From Hespellia stercorisuis DSM 15480 (lineage in GTDB: Bacteria > Bacillota > Clostridia > Lachnospirales > Lachnospiraceae): DNA of 64,000 nucleotides. Where the stretch lies: the NCBI RefSeq assembly GCF_900142165.1, contig NZ_FQZY01000010.1:47495-111494 (forward strand). The letters are read 5' to 3'. This document shows, piece after piece, positions 25,917 through 34,496 of the stretch (the stretch's first letter is position 1; every line of letters starts with the position of its first letter). Made by a program: the position numbers and the translations under genes. The notes under the pieces were generated by a model. That model was not told the DNA's origin and did no database searches. It saw only the letters and a program-made list of their open reading frames with translations.

Positions 25917-27743
25917 ATGAAGAAAAAAATAAATATATATAAATGGCTGGCATTTTTAATAGTATTGATTCCCAAAGCTTCATTATGTCTATTTGCTTAT
26001 CCAGTCAGTGTCCTGTCGGACGAGGTGGCGACAATATCAGGAGCCACTCTGCTGACAAATCTGGACTGGTCAGCGGTAGTATCGCAGGCAGGGTATTATG
26101 GAACCGGATTTACGGCGCTTATGGCGCCGTTCTTTTGGTGTACAGACAATCCGGTTATTCTGTATAGGCTGATTGGCTTTGCCTGTACTCTGGCACAGAG
26201 TGTGACGGCTTTGATGGCGTATTCGATTTTAGAAGATTTTTTAGAAATTAAGGATAAAAAATATCTGGTACCAGCCTCTGTTGCAAGTGCTTATCTTGTT
26301 GCAAACCGTGGAATTTTGATTTTTAATGAGCATGGTTTGATTTTGTGTGTCTGGCTGGTTGTCTGGCTGATGACAAAATTACTTCGAAAACAGAATAATA
26401 AAAAAGAACGCTGTTTTTACACGGCATTGATCAGTCTTGTACTTGCATATTCCCTGACACTGCATACACGTGCAATTAGTCTGTGGCTTGCATTTGGGAT
26501 TACAGTACTTCTGTATGCATGGATTTACCATGTGTGTATTGTGTCGCTGCCAACAGCATTTATCACCGGGGGAGCAGGTTATATTGCGGCGAAAGCCTTT
26601 ATAGAGATGTCCCAGAACAGGCTGTGGCTGGCAGGGGGCGGAGAGACACTGCGCAATACAACACTTGTGGCAGACGGTGGAGTCGCAAGACTTCTGGATG
26701 TTGATAACTGGCAGGCACTGGGGAGTATTCTGATCGGACAGATTCATACGATCGGAGTAATGACAGGAGGATTGGGAATTATCTTTCTGGTTATATTTGT
26801 GCATCGGCTGTGGCTTGGGATTCTGAGAAAAAAACAGATTGTGAGCAGCCCGGTGGAACAGAGAATCATGCCGGTCGTTGTTTTTTCACTGGCGGGAATC
26901 GCCATTATTATTTTGGGAGTATCCATAACCTGGCTGTCTAACGTATCATCTGCGCTTCAGGAAGGATACTATAATAGTGCCTATGGGATTAAAGGAATAA
27001 CGTATGTGCGATACTCTGCACCATTTTATGGTCCGTTGCTTCTGATGTGCTGTGCTTATCTGTATCTAAAGCGTGATATGGTCCTGGGGTATATAAAAGC
27101 GGGAATCGCAGCGGTGATGACAGTGGGTGGGATATGGCTTCTGTTTATTGTCCCGTTTCTGAGTCACACGGGTCAGACCGTCGGTTTTGAATTTTACGCA
27201 CCGTTTTCATTTTACCTTCTGGGAGAAGAAGCTCGTGTGAGAATGCTGCTTCCGGCATCTGTCATGTTGTTTGCTATGGCATTCTTATTATGGTTTCTGC
27301 TTAAAAAAAGACTAGAGCATGTGTGGCTGATCATTCTCAGTGCGATTCTGATGTATTCATATATCTTTCTTGGAATCACATGGGATTTGAAAGGGATGAA
27401 TGAGGGATATTCTTTTGGCAATGCAGGAAGTGAGTTTGTGTATGAACTGGAAGAGAAAGTCGATTTCCCGGATAAGATATATATAGAAGATGTAAGGAAG
27501 ATGCTGAATCATCAGACTTTTTATGAATACCAGCTTTTGCTGAGCCGCTATCAGGTGCAGACTGATATTCCGGAGGATTCGGTAGAGGAGGCGGTTGTTT
27601 TTTCGAATAATTCATATGGTCAATATCCGGAATGGGAAGAACGGGGATATAAGTATGTGATTCTGGACGACAATGAAGTGGTTTTTGTAAAAGGTGATAA
27701 ATTACAGAAACAGTTGGAAGAACAGGGAGTTGAATTACAGTGA
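25917..27743 (+). CDS. GT-C-like polytopic membrane protein, paralogue of the preceding gene
   Basis: About 608 residues with ten or more membrane segments. The loop SDEVATISGATLLTNLDWSA followed by GYYGTGFTALMAPFF matches the preceding gene at the same position. The later INEHPLTLILW / FNEHGLILCVW segments also align. Starts at 25902 and 25917 are both possible, since neither has a strong ribosome site. It lacks the long extracellular extension and DUF4214 domain. The end overlaps the next gene by 4 bp (GTGA). Probable role: membrane transferase acting on lipid-linked sugars; evidence is architectural only. Confidence 0.75.
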   Translation: MKKKINIYKWLAFLIVLIPKASLCLFAYPVSVLSDEVATISGATLLTNLDWSAVVSQAGYYGTGFTALMAPFFWCTDNPVILYRLIGFACTLAQSVTALMAYSILEDFLEIKDKKYLVPASVASAYLVANRGILIFNEHGLILCVWLVVWLMTKLLRKQNNKKERCFYTALISLVLAYSLTLHTRAISLWLAFGITVLLYAWIYHVCIVSLPTAFITGGAGYIAAKAFIEMSQNRLWLAGGGETLRNTTLVADGGVARLLDVDNWQALGSILIGQIHTIGVMTGGLGIIFLVIFVHRLWLGILRKKQIVSSPVEQRIMPVVVFSLAGIAIIILGVSITWLSNVSSALQEGYYNSAYGIKGITYVRYSAPFYGPLLLMCCAYLYLKRDMVLGYIKAGIAAVMTVGGIWLLFIVPFLSHTGQTVGFEFYAPFSFYLLGEEARVRMLLPASVMLFAMAFLLWFLLKKRLEHVWLIILSAILMYSYIFLGITWDLKGMNEGYSFGNAGSEFVYELEEKVDFPDKIYIEDVRKMLNHQTFYEYQLLLSRYQVQTDIPEDSVEEAVVFSNNSYGQYPEWEERGYKYVILDDNEVVFVKGDKLQKQLEEQGVELQ

Positions 27744-29671
27744 AAAAATTTTATGATACTCATAAAACAGGATGTCTACAGGGAATATTAATCTTTTTTG
27801 CTTTTACAGGAACAGAAGGGTTGGCGCATGTTATCAAATCTGATTCGGCCAGCCTTGCACTGAGTAATAGTATACTTGCACTTTTCGTATTTCCCGGACT
27901 TTTTTTTCTGTTTAAAAGGACCCTTCGGATCCTTGACAGGAGGCTTGCAGCCTGCTCTCTCGTAACAGGATTTCTGTTTTCTGCCATGTTGATAATTGGA
28001 ACAAAAATGTATTTATACGACAATGGGGAATGGAAGCATGTTATGACTTATATTGCCATTGTGGAACTGACACCGGTGTTGGCCGCAGGGATAGCAAATC
28101 TCATATATTGGTGGGGCTATGGCACAGAACGGATGAAACAAAGCTGGATAGAGGAAAAGTGCAGGCGTTTTACAACAGGCAGCAGAAAAAGTTTTATTAT
28201 GCTGTGGGGATTCACATTTCTCTGTTGGATTCCAGGACTGTTAGCCACATTTCCGGGGATTTACGGTTACGATGCAATCTATCAGGTCCGTTGGTTCCAG
28301 AGGGGACTGATGAGCAGTCATCACCCCATACTGCACACGTATTTTCTGGGTGCCTGCATTACAATAGGGGAACGGTACCTGGGCTCATACGAGCTGGGAA
28401 TGCTGCTGTATTCTCTGATCCAGATGGCGGCAATGTCATTTGCGTTTGCGTATATTGGAAAATTTGTGTGCAAGAAGCTGCCAAATGTGGTGGCGGTAAC
28501 CGTATTTATCTGCGGTGCATTGCTCCCACACAATGTATTAATGTCATTTAGTGCGACAAAAGACGCATTGTTTGCAGGGCTTTTTGCAATATTAGTGATA
28601 GAATGCTATAAGGTTGTGGAGAATATGGAGTCCTTTTTCGGCAGCAAATGGCGTCAGATCTATTTTGTGGGGCTGATATTCCTTATGTGTGCATTTCGCA
28701 ATAACGGTTATTACGCTTTGCTGTGTATGCTGCCCATATTTGTTTTTATATGCAGAAAGTACTGGAAGAGAGCACTTCTTATCTCTGTGGCGTGTATATG
28801 TCTGTGGAATCTTTACACGGGACCGGTGTACAATATGCTGGGCGTGGAAAAAGGCCGCACTGCGGAGGCGCTGAGTGTTCCGATACAGCAGCTTGCACGG
28901 GCGATGCGTGACGAACAGAAAAATCTGAGCAAGGACGAGATCCAGGAGATAGAAGAGTACCTCCCGACATGGGATTGTTATCAGGCGAGAATTTCTGATT
29001 CTGTAAAAAATACGTTTAACGAGGAGTTGTTCGATAAAAATAAACTGGAATTTATCCGCTTATGGGTTGACGTGGGTCTGAAATGCCCCAGAACCTATTT
29101 GGATGCATTTGCATCTCTGAACCTGGGGTATTGGTATCCGGATATGATTTACCGCGATCCCGGTGCATGGCATCCATATATGGAATACAATAATTTTGAT
29201 AAGGCGACGGCCGACGTCGGGGAATATGATCCGGACGAGTATGTTTTTGTTGAGCGGACGTCCTATCTTCCCGCATTATCGAAGTTTTACAGTACATTTG
29301 CCTACCAGACAATTGCTCAGTATGTTCCGGTCATTTCGATGTTATTTAATCCGGGTTTCAGTTTCTGGGTGATAGTATTTGCCATTGCACTGTGTGTATA
29401 TCGGAAGTATTATCGAATGGCAGTTCCACTCAGTATCCTGGTGGGCCTGTGGATGACGCTGATTTTGTCTCCGGTCGTGCTGATGCGGTATGCGTACCCG
29501 ATGATGATCAGCATGCCGGTTGTACTGTGCATGTGCTGCCGTGCCTCCGGTGCGGCGGTTTCAAAAAACATCCCTCTGCAAAAGAAAGCGTGTGAAGACA
29601 GGACGCAGGATGGAGTGCGGGTCTCCGGCAGGCAGCAAAAGATGAAGAACGGGAGAGAAACAGAGGACTAA
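27740..29671 (+). CDS. DUF6020-like polytopic membrane protein
   Basis: A 643-residue membrane protein starting at GTG 27740, with GGGAG 10 bp upstream and a 4-bp overlap with the previous gene. About twelve membrane segments are seen. The loop FPGIYGYDAIYQVRW followed by SSHHPILHTYFLG resembles the DUF6020 family, often found with other surface-glycan membrane proteins. Acidic and histidine residues in that loop suggest a GT-C-type active site. A hydrophilic C-terminal tail of ~40 residues is lysine and arginine rich. Function is unknown beyond likely participation in extracellular glycan transfer. Confidence 0.65.
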   Translation: MKKFYDTHKTGCLQGILIFFAFTGTEGLAHVIKSDSASLALSNSILALFVFPGLFFLFKRTLRILDRRLAACSLVTGFLFSAMLIIGTKMYLYDNGEWKHVMTYIAIVELTPVLAAGIANLIYWWGYGTERMKQSWIEEKCRRFTTGSRKSFIMLWGFTFLCWIPGLLATFPGIYGYDAIYQVRWFQRGLMSSHHPILHTYFLGACITIGERYLGSYELGMLLYSLIQMAAMSFAFAYIGKFVCKKLPNVVAVTVFICGALLPHNVLMSFSATKDALFAGLFAILVIECYKVVENMESFFGSKWRQIYFVGLIFLMCAFRNNGYYALLCMLPIFVFICRKYWKRALLISVACICLWNLYTGPVYNMLGVEKGRTAEALSVPIQQLARAMRDEQKNLSKDEIQEIEEYLPTWDCYQARISDSVKNTFNEELFDKNKLEFIRLWVDVGLKCPRTYLDAFASLNLGYWYPDMIYRDPGAWHPYMEYNNFDKATADVGEYDPDEYVFVERTSYLPALSKFYSTFAYQTIAQYVPVISMLFNPGFSFWVIVFAIALCVYRKYYRMAVPLSILVGLWMTLILSPVVLMRYAYPMMISMPVVLCMCCRASGAAVSKNIPLQKKACEDRTQDGVRVSGRQQKMKNGRETED

Positions 29672-29672
29672 G

Positions 29673-32129
29673 ATGAAGAGTAAAAGAGATTATTTAAACC
29701 AGATAGGCTTCTATGTAGTGATTATGATAAGCTGTGGTGCCATATTCCTGACCGGATTATGGCATGGCGGCTTTTTCCCGTTTGGTGACCGTTCGATGCT
29801 ACTCTGGGATATGCAGCTTCAGTATATCGACTATTTTGCATATTTTAAAGAAGCTCTGAGTGGAAATGTGGGAATCCTGTATTCCTTTACAAAATCGCTG
29901 GGTGGCAACATGATCTCCCTGTGGTCTTTTTATCTGATGAGTCCCTTTAATCTTTTCATTCTGCTCTTCTCGAAAGAAAATCTGCAGAGCTTTGTTGTGC
30001 TGGCCAGCGGCCTGAAGATGGCGATGTGCGGTCTCACGATGGGAATTTATCTGAAACAGCGCTTTCAAAAACTTCTGCCGTGGCAGATATGGATATTTGC
30101 AGTTTCGTATGCGTTTATGGAGTATAACCTGCTCCAGATCAGCAATCTGATGTGGATTGATGGAGTGTATATGCTCCCGCTTGTGCTGCTCGGAGTCTAT
30201 CGTTATGTGACACAGAGACGCCACGGACTTTTGGTTGGAACGGTGGCCGCGAGCATTTTGTTTAACTGGTACAGCGGATACATGGTCTGCCTGTTTGCGT
30301 GCCTGTACTTTCTCTATGAAAAACTGCGGTCCTTCGACTGGCGGTGGAGGGGAAATCTTAATGCCTATATCAAGAGCACTCTGGGCTTCGCCGGGAGGAT
30401 GCTGCTCGGTGTCGGGCTGACGATGCCGCTTTTTCTTCCAAATATCATGCAGCTTACAAATGGAAAAGGTTCCTTTTCCATGGAGATATTCCATCCGGAG
30501 TTCACCTGCACACAGGGGCAGTTCCTTCGCGGATTTTTCGTGTTTGAGTGGGGAAAGAATGGAGAGGTTGCAGTGGCACCGGGAATACTGATGCTGCTGC
30601 TCGGTATTGCGTTTTTCCTGAATCGGAGAATCTCAAAGAGAGAACGGGGATATACCTTTTTATTCCTTGGATTTATGTTATTTTCCGTGCTGTTCGGACC
30701 ACTGAACTGTATCTGGAGCGGTTTGCGATTTGTGTACAGTTACCTGTATCGGTATGGGTTTGTGGTGCTGTTTTTACTTTTGTATCTGGCAGCGGTGCAG
30801 ACCGAGAGTCTGATGGAAAAGTATGGGCGGGCGGCTGAAAAGAAAAAAGCTGCTGCACGCATAGTCAGCGCAGTCTGTGTCACATGGGTGCTCTGTGAGA
30901 CTTTATTCAATCTGTCGTACATCTACCAGAGATTGTATGGCGTGGATATCAATGAATATAAGACCTATACGGCAGCGGAGGAGAAGCTGACTGACGAGAT
31001 AAAGGAGCGGGAGGATGCAGCATTTTATCGTGTAGACACGACGGACTCACGCTGTGGTACAGGAAATAACCTGAATACTGTGCTGAACGAGAGTATGGCT
31101 TATGGCTACAGCAGCATCAATCACTATTGTTCAACATTTGATTATAATACGAATGTGTTTATTTCAAAGCTGGGATATTCAGACTATGATATGATGTCCG
31201 TGTTTGACTATCCGATTCTTTCCTCAGATGCCCTGCTGGGTGTGAAATATATGGTGTCGGAGAGCGAATGTCCGGGATATGAGAAGACGGAGATCGGGGA
31301 TGGGACAAGAACAGTGTATGAGAATCCTTATAGTCTGGGACTGGGAGTAAAAGCAGAGGCTTCTGTGACAGAACCGGTCAAAGAAACCAATCCGTTTCTA
31401 TATCAGAATCAATTGTTTACCAACATTCTGGGGGAGGAGACACCGCTGTATGGAGCGGCTGCATATTCGAAGACAGAGCAGGAGAATATGGTGGAATATA
31501 GTTTTACAGCACCGGAAAATCGTGGTATCGTATATGCATATATAACAACTGAGACCGATAAAGAAGATGTACATCTGTTTGTGGATGGTGAGGATCGGGG
31601 AAATTATACTTCATGGATGGCTTACAAGGTCTTTCCAGTCTGCGAGGCGGACGGGAAGGAACATCAGATTCAGCTCAGATCGGACTCTGCGCTCAGTAGG
31701 GTGGAGGATGTGCAGATATACACTCTGGATCTGGATGTTCTCGCATCAGTATCCGACACTTTGAATCAGGAGAGCATGGAAACTACGCAGTTTGAGGATG
31801 GTGTGGTTTCGGGAACATACGAATCAGCGGAGGAAGGAAAGCTGCTGTTAAATATTCCATATGATGCCGGATGGGAGATCAAAGTAAACGATGAGAAGAT
31901 AACGCCGGAGACAATGGAGAACTGCCTGATGGTCATTCCGGTTTCACAGGGGGAGAACCAGATTGAGCTGCGGTATAAGCTGCCGGGACTGATTCCGGGA
32001 CTTTTCACAGCGCTGCTGGCGGCGGTCGTGCTGCTGATACTGCAGCTGAGGGAACGCAGTGCATGGCGTGCTTCGGGATGCCGGAAGGATGCGAAATCAT
32101 GTGCTGTGCATTTCCAGGAAAAAGTATAA
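29673..32129 (+). CDS. YfhO-family membrane protein
   Basis: An 818-residue protein of the YfhO family (PF09586). The start contains FPFGDRSMLLWDMQLQYIDY and the segment LGGNMISLWSFYLMSPFNL, typical of the family. About twelve to fourteen membrane segments occupy residues 10-400 and one more lies near the C-terminus. Between them is a ~350-residue extracellular region. YfhO in Bacillus and Listeria is linked to glycosylation of lipoteichoic or wall teichoic acids on the outside of the membrane. It follows a DUF6020-like protein by one base and precedes a GtrB-like transferase that could supply an undecaprenyl-phosphate-sugar donor. The pathway is inferred. Confidence 0.88.
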   Translation: MKSKRDYLNQIGFYVVIMISCGAIFLTGLWHGGFFPFGDRSMLLWDMQLQYIDYFAYFKEALSGNVGILYSFTKSLGGNMISLWSFYLMSPFNLFILLFSKENLQSFVVLASGLKMAMCGLTMGIYLKQRFQKLLPWQIWIFAVSYAFMEYNLLQISNLMWIDGVYMLPLVLLGVYRYVTQRRHGLLVGTVAASILFNWYSGYMVCLFACLYFLYEKLRSFDWRWRGNLNAYIKSTLGFAGRMLLGVGLTMPLFLPNIMQLTNGKGSFSMEIFHPEFTCTQGQFLRGFFVFEWGKNGEVAVAPGILMLLLGIAFFLNRRISKRERGYTFLFLGFMLFSVLFGPLNCIWSGLRFVYSYLYRYGFVVLFLLLYLAAVQTESLMEKYGRAAEKKKAAARIVSAVCVTWVLCETLFNLSYIYQRLYGVDINEYKTYTAAEEKLTDEIKEREDAAFYRVDTTDSRCGTGNNLNTVLNESMAYGYSSINHYCSTFDYNTNVFISKLGYSDYDMMSVFDYPILSSDALLGVKYMVSESECPGYEKTEIGDGTRTVYENPYSLGLGVKAEASVTEPVKETNPFLYQNQLFTNILGEETPLYGAAAYSKTEQENMVEYSFTAPENRGIVYAYITTETDKEDVHLFVDGEDRGNYTSWMAYKVFPVCEADGKEHQIQLRSDSALSRVEDVQIYTLDLDVLASVSDTLNQESMETTQFEDGVVSGTYESAEEGKLLLNIPYDAGWEIKVNDEKITPETMENCLMVIPVSQGENQIELRYKLPGLIPGLFTALLAAVVLLILQLRERSAWRASGCRKDAKSCAVHFQEKV

Positions 32130-32137
32130 TTGGGGGA

Positions 32138-32166
32138 TTCACAGAGAGTGTTCAGACAGGTATAAT
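32138..32166 (+). promoter_or_regulatory. Sigma-70-type promoter upstream of the GtrB-like gene
   Basis: TTCACA (32138-32143) and TATAAT (32161-32166) are separated by 17 bp. This is close to the ideal housekeeping promoter, and it lies 25 bp before the ATG at 32191. It probably gives the transferase its own transcript in addition to read-through from YfhO. Confidence 0.65.
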
Positions 32167-32190
32167 AGTTTCAGAGAAGGAGAAGTAAGG

Positions 32191-33141
32191 ATGAAAAAAG
32201 TGTCAATTATAATCCCCTGCTATAATGAGGAAGAGGTATTAAATATATTCTATCAGGAAATGAAGCGGGTAATGGACAGCATGCCGGAGTATGCATTTGA
32301 ACTGCTGTTTATCAATGACGGATCAAAGGACGGAACGCTCTCTATCATGCGAAAACTCGGGGAGGAGGATAAGCGTGTGGTGTATATATCATTCTCCCGC
32401 AATTTCGGAAAAGAGGCCGCCATGTATGCCGGCTTCTGCAATGCCACCGGAGACTATGTGGCGGTGATGGATGCGGATCTGCAGGACCCACCGGCACTTC
32501 TCCCTGAGATGGTGAAGTGTCTGGAGGAGGAAGATTATGACAGTGTGGCGACGCGGAGAGTGACGCGAAAGGGGGAACCGCCGATTCGCTCATTTTTTGC
32601 GAGAATGTTCTATAAAATTATCAACCGGATCGCAGATGTGGACATCGTGGATGGAGCCCGGGATTACCGTCTGATGAAGCGGGATATGGTGGAGGCAATT
32701 ATTGCAATCGGAGAGTCTAACCGTTTTTCAAAAGGAATCTTTGGCTGGATCGGATTCCGGACGAAATGGCTGCCCTATGAGAACACGGAGCGGGCGGCCG
32801 GAGAGACAAAATGGAATTTTTGGAAACTGTTAAAATATTCTGTCGATGGGATTATCAATTTTTCGCAGGCACCGATTGCAATCGCATCCGGGATGGGATT
32901 GCTGTTCACCGTAATCTCATTTATGATGATTATATTTATTGTCGTGCGCAAGCTGCTATATGGAGATCCGGTGAGCGGATGGGCCTCGGAGGTATGCATT
33001 ATTATTTTCATCGGGGGAATCATTCTGTTCTGCCTTGGAATTATGGGACAGTATATTGCAAAAACGTATATGGAGGTGAAGAAAAGACCACATTTTATCG
33101 TGGGCGAGACGAACAGCAGCGATGTGAAACGCATTCGGTAG
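32191..33141 (+). CDS. DPM1/GtrB-like polyprenyl-phosphate glycosyltransferase
   Basis: A 316-residue GT2 with IPCYNEEEVL, INDGSKDGT and the metal motif MDADLQDPP. SRNFGKEAAMYAGF follows, which is very typical of GtrB/CsbB/YkcC enzymes. Two membrane segments lie near residues 227-250 and 268-290. ATG 32191 follows GAAGGAGAAG and starts the conserved domain; the open frame upstream overlaps YfhO and is not needed. It likely makes undecaprenyl-phosphate-linked sugar for extracellular GT-C/YfhO-type transferases. A GtrA-type flippase partner occurs far away at 58,389. Confidence 0.92.
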   Translation: MKKVSIIIPCYNEEEVLNIFYQEMKRVMDSMPEYAFELLFINDGSKDGTLSIMRKLGEEDKRVVYISFSRNFGKEAAMYAGFCNATGDYVAVMDADLQDPPALLPEMVKCLEEEDYDSVATRRVTRKGEPPIRSFFARMFYKIINRIADVDIVDGARDYRLMKRDMVEAIIAIGESNRFSKGIFGWIGFRTKWLPYENTERAAGETKWNFWKLLKYSVDGIINFSQAPIAIASGMGLLFTVISFMMIIFIVVRKLLYGDPVSGWASEVCIIIFIGGIILFCLGIMGQYIAKTYMEVKKRPHFIVGETNSSDVKRIR

Positions 33142-33262
33142 CTATTTTTACCGTCCGTTTTACACAGACTGAGAGAGCGTAAAGATGCGGAAGATTACGA
33201 GGAAGCAGGCGACATTCGAGTATCTGCCGGGCTTCTGAAAATACGGGGAAAGAAGGGATATT

Positions 33263-34354
33263 ATGAAAAGGAAAAAAGTAGTGTGTTTTTTGCTGGCGGC
33301 AGTGATGATTTTGGGAGTTACCGGCTGTAAGAAGGAGGCTCCAAAGAAGGAGACTACCACCAAAAAAGTGGAAAAAGCAGAGGAAAAGAAAGAGGAGAAA
33401 CCTGCGGAGGAAGTACCTGCGAATCAGAATCTTCTGACTGGGCTTGGAAATCTGTCTGACGGAGCAATCGGAAAACGTCCTGTGGCTGTCATGGTCAACA
33501 ATGTGCCGGAGGCGATGCCGCAGTATGGCGTAGAGCAGGCGGATCTTATTTTTGAGATCCCGGTTGAGGGGGATAAGACGAGGTTTATGGCGCTGTACGC
33601 AGATTATACGGCTATGCCGGTGGTGTGTGCGGTCAGAAGCTGCCGTTATTATTTTCCGGCAATTTCACAGGGATTTGATGCATTTTACTGCAATTGGGGG
33701 ATTGATGATACAATCGCAGAGTACCTGGAGCAGCTGGGGCTGGATCAATATGACGGAATGACTGACGGAAACGGACTTTTCGGAAGAGATCAGGACAGGC
33801 TGAATGCAGGGTATGCATTGGAGCATACAGCCTTTTTTGATGGGACACAGTTTGCCAATGTGGTCAACAGCAATGGCAGCCGGACGGATCTGGCCGAAGA
33901 TAAAAAGGGAACTGCGTTTAACTTTAACGGTATGAATGAGAAGGTGAAGCCGAGTGGTGGAGACTGCGGCAGTGTGGATATCAACTTTGGCGCACAGTCC
34001 TCCCAGTTTACATATGATGCAGCGAACCAGGTTTACCTGAAATCGCTTGATAACGGTCCACAGGTGGATGGCAGAACGAACAATCAACTGGCGTTTACGA
34101 ACGTATTTGTTCTGGAGACAGACATCTCCGTGCGGGATGACGTCGGACACAAGAGCGTTAACTGGGAAGGCGGAGACACCTATACAGGCCACTATATTTC
34201 CAATGGTGGAATCCAGACGATTCACTGGAGAAAGGATCCCGGAAATGAAAGCTCTTATCTGCAGTTTACGGACGAAAATGGGAATCCGCTGTCCATCAAC
34301 AGAGGAAAGAGTTATATTGCATTCAATTACCCTGGACAGGCTGTATTTCAGTAA
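33263..34354 (+). CDS. DUF3048-domain lipoprotein
   Basis: A 363-residue secreted lipoprotein. The N-terminus is a lipoprotein signal peptide ending in VTGC, with lipidated Cys22. A ~35-residue lysine/glutamate-rich linker follows. The DUF3048 domain is recognised by RPVAVMVNN and the GVEQADLIFEIPVEG segment, and a C-terminal subdomain contains FTNVFVLETDI and INRGKSYIAF. YerB of Bacillus belongs to this family; its molecular role is not established. A GAAAGAAGGG site lies upstream. A strong terminator follows 50 bp after the stop. Confidence 0.88.
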   Translation: MKRKKVVCFLLAAVMILGVTGCKKEAPKKETTTKKVEKAEEKKEEKPAEEVPANQNLLTGLGNLSDGAIGKRPVAVMVNNVPEAMPQYGVEQADLIFEIPVEGDKTRFMALYADYTAMPVVCAVRSCRYYFPAISQGFDAFYCNWGIDDTIAEYLEQLGLDQYDGMTDGNGLFGRDQDRLNAGYALEHTAFFDGTQFANVVNSNGSRTDLAEDKKGTAFNFNGMNEKVKPSGGDCGSVDINFGAQSSQFTYDAANQVYLKSLDNGPQVDGRTNNQLAFTNVFVLETDISVRDDVGHKSVNWEGGDTYTGHYISNGGIQTIHWRKDPGNESSYLQFTDENGNPLSINRGKSYIAFNYPGQAVFQ

Positions 34355-34404
34355 GCTGGCAGAAATGCTCTGAGAGAGTGACCATTACTTACGATGACTA
34401 TACA

Positions 34405-34445
34405 AAAGATGTCCCCCGCTTCGTTTAGAAGCGGGGGACATCTTT
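34405..34445. terminator. Bidirectional intrinsic terminator
   Basis: Perfect 18-bp stem AAAGATGTCCCCCGCTTC / GAAGCGGGGGACATCTTT with a 5-base loop. The T-rich ends can serve both the DUF3048 gene on the plus strand and the nucleotidase gene on the minus strand. Confidence 0.9.
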
Positions 34446-34446
34446 G

Positions 34447-34477
34447 TCTTCGCGGGAGCTGCGGGCTCCTGCGAAGA
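34447..34477. terminator. Second hairpin between convergent genes
   Basis: 13-bp stem TCTTCGCGGGAGC / GCTCCTGCGAAGA with one G-T wobble and a 5-base loop, directly beside the first terminator. It lies 20 bp after the stop of the minus-strand nucleotidase and may act as its own terminator, although the T-run is weak. Confidence 0.55.
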
Positions 34478-34496
34478 TAGCAACAGCACTTCGATA

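Noticed and set aside
33142..33262. Plus-strand frame with LRERKDAEDYEEAGDI before the DUF3048 gene
   Set aside because: It looks slightly protein-like, but it has no good start, overlaps the lipoprotein gene in another frame and matches no family I can name.
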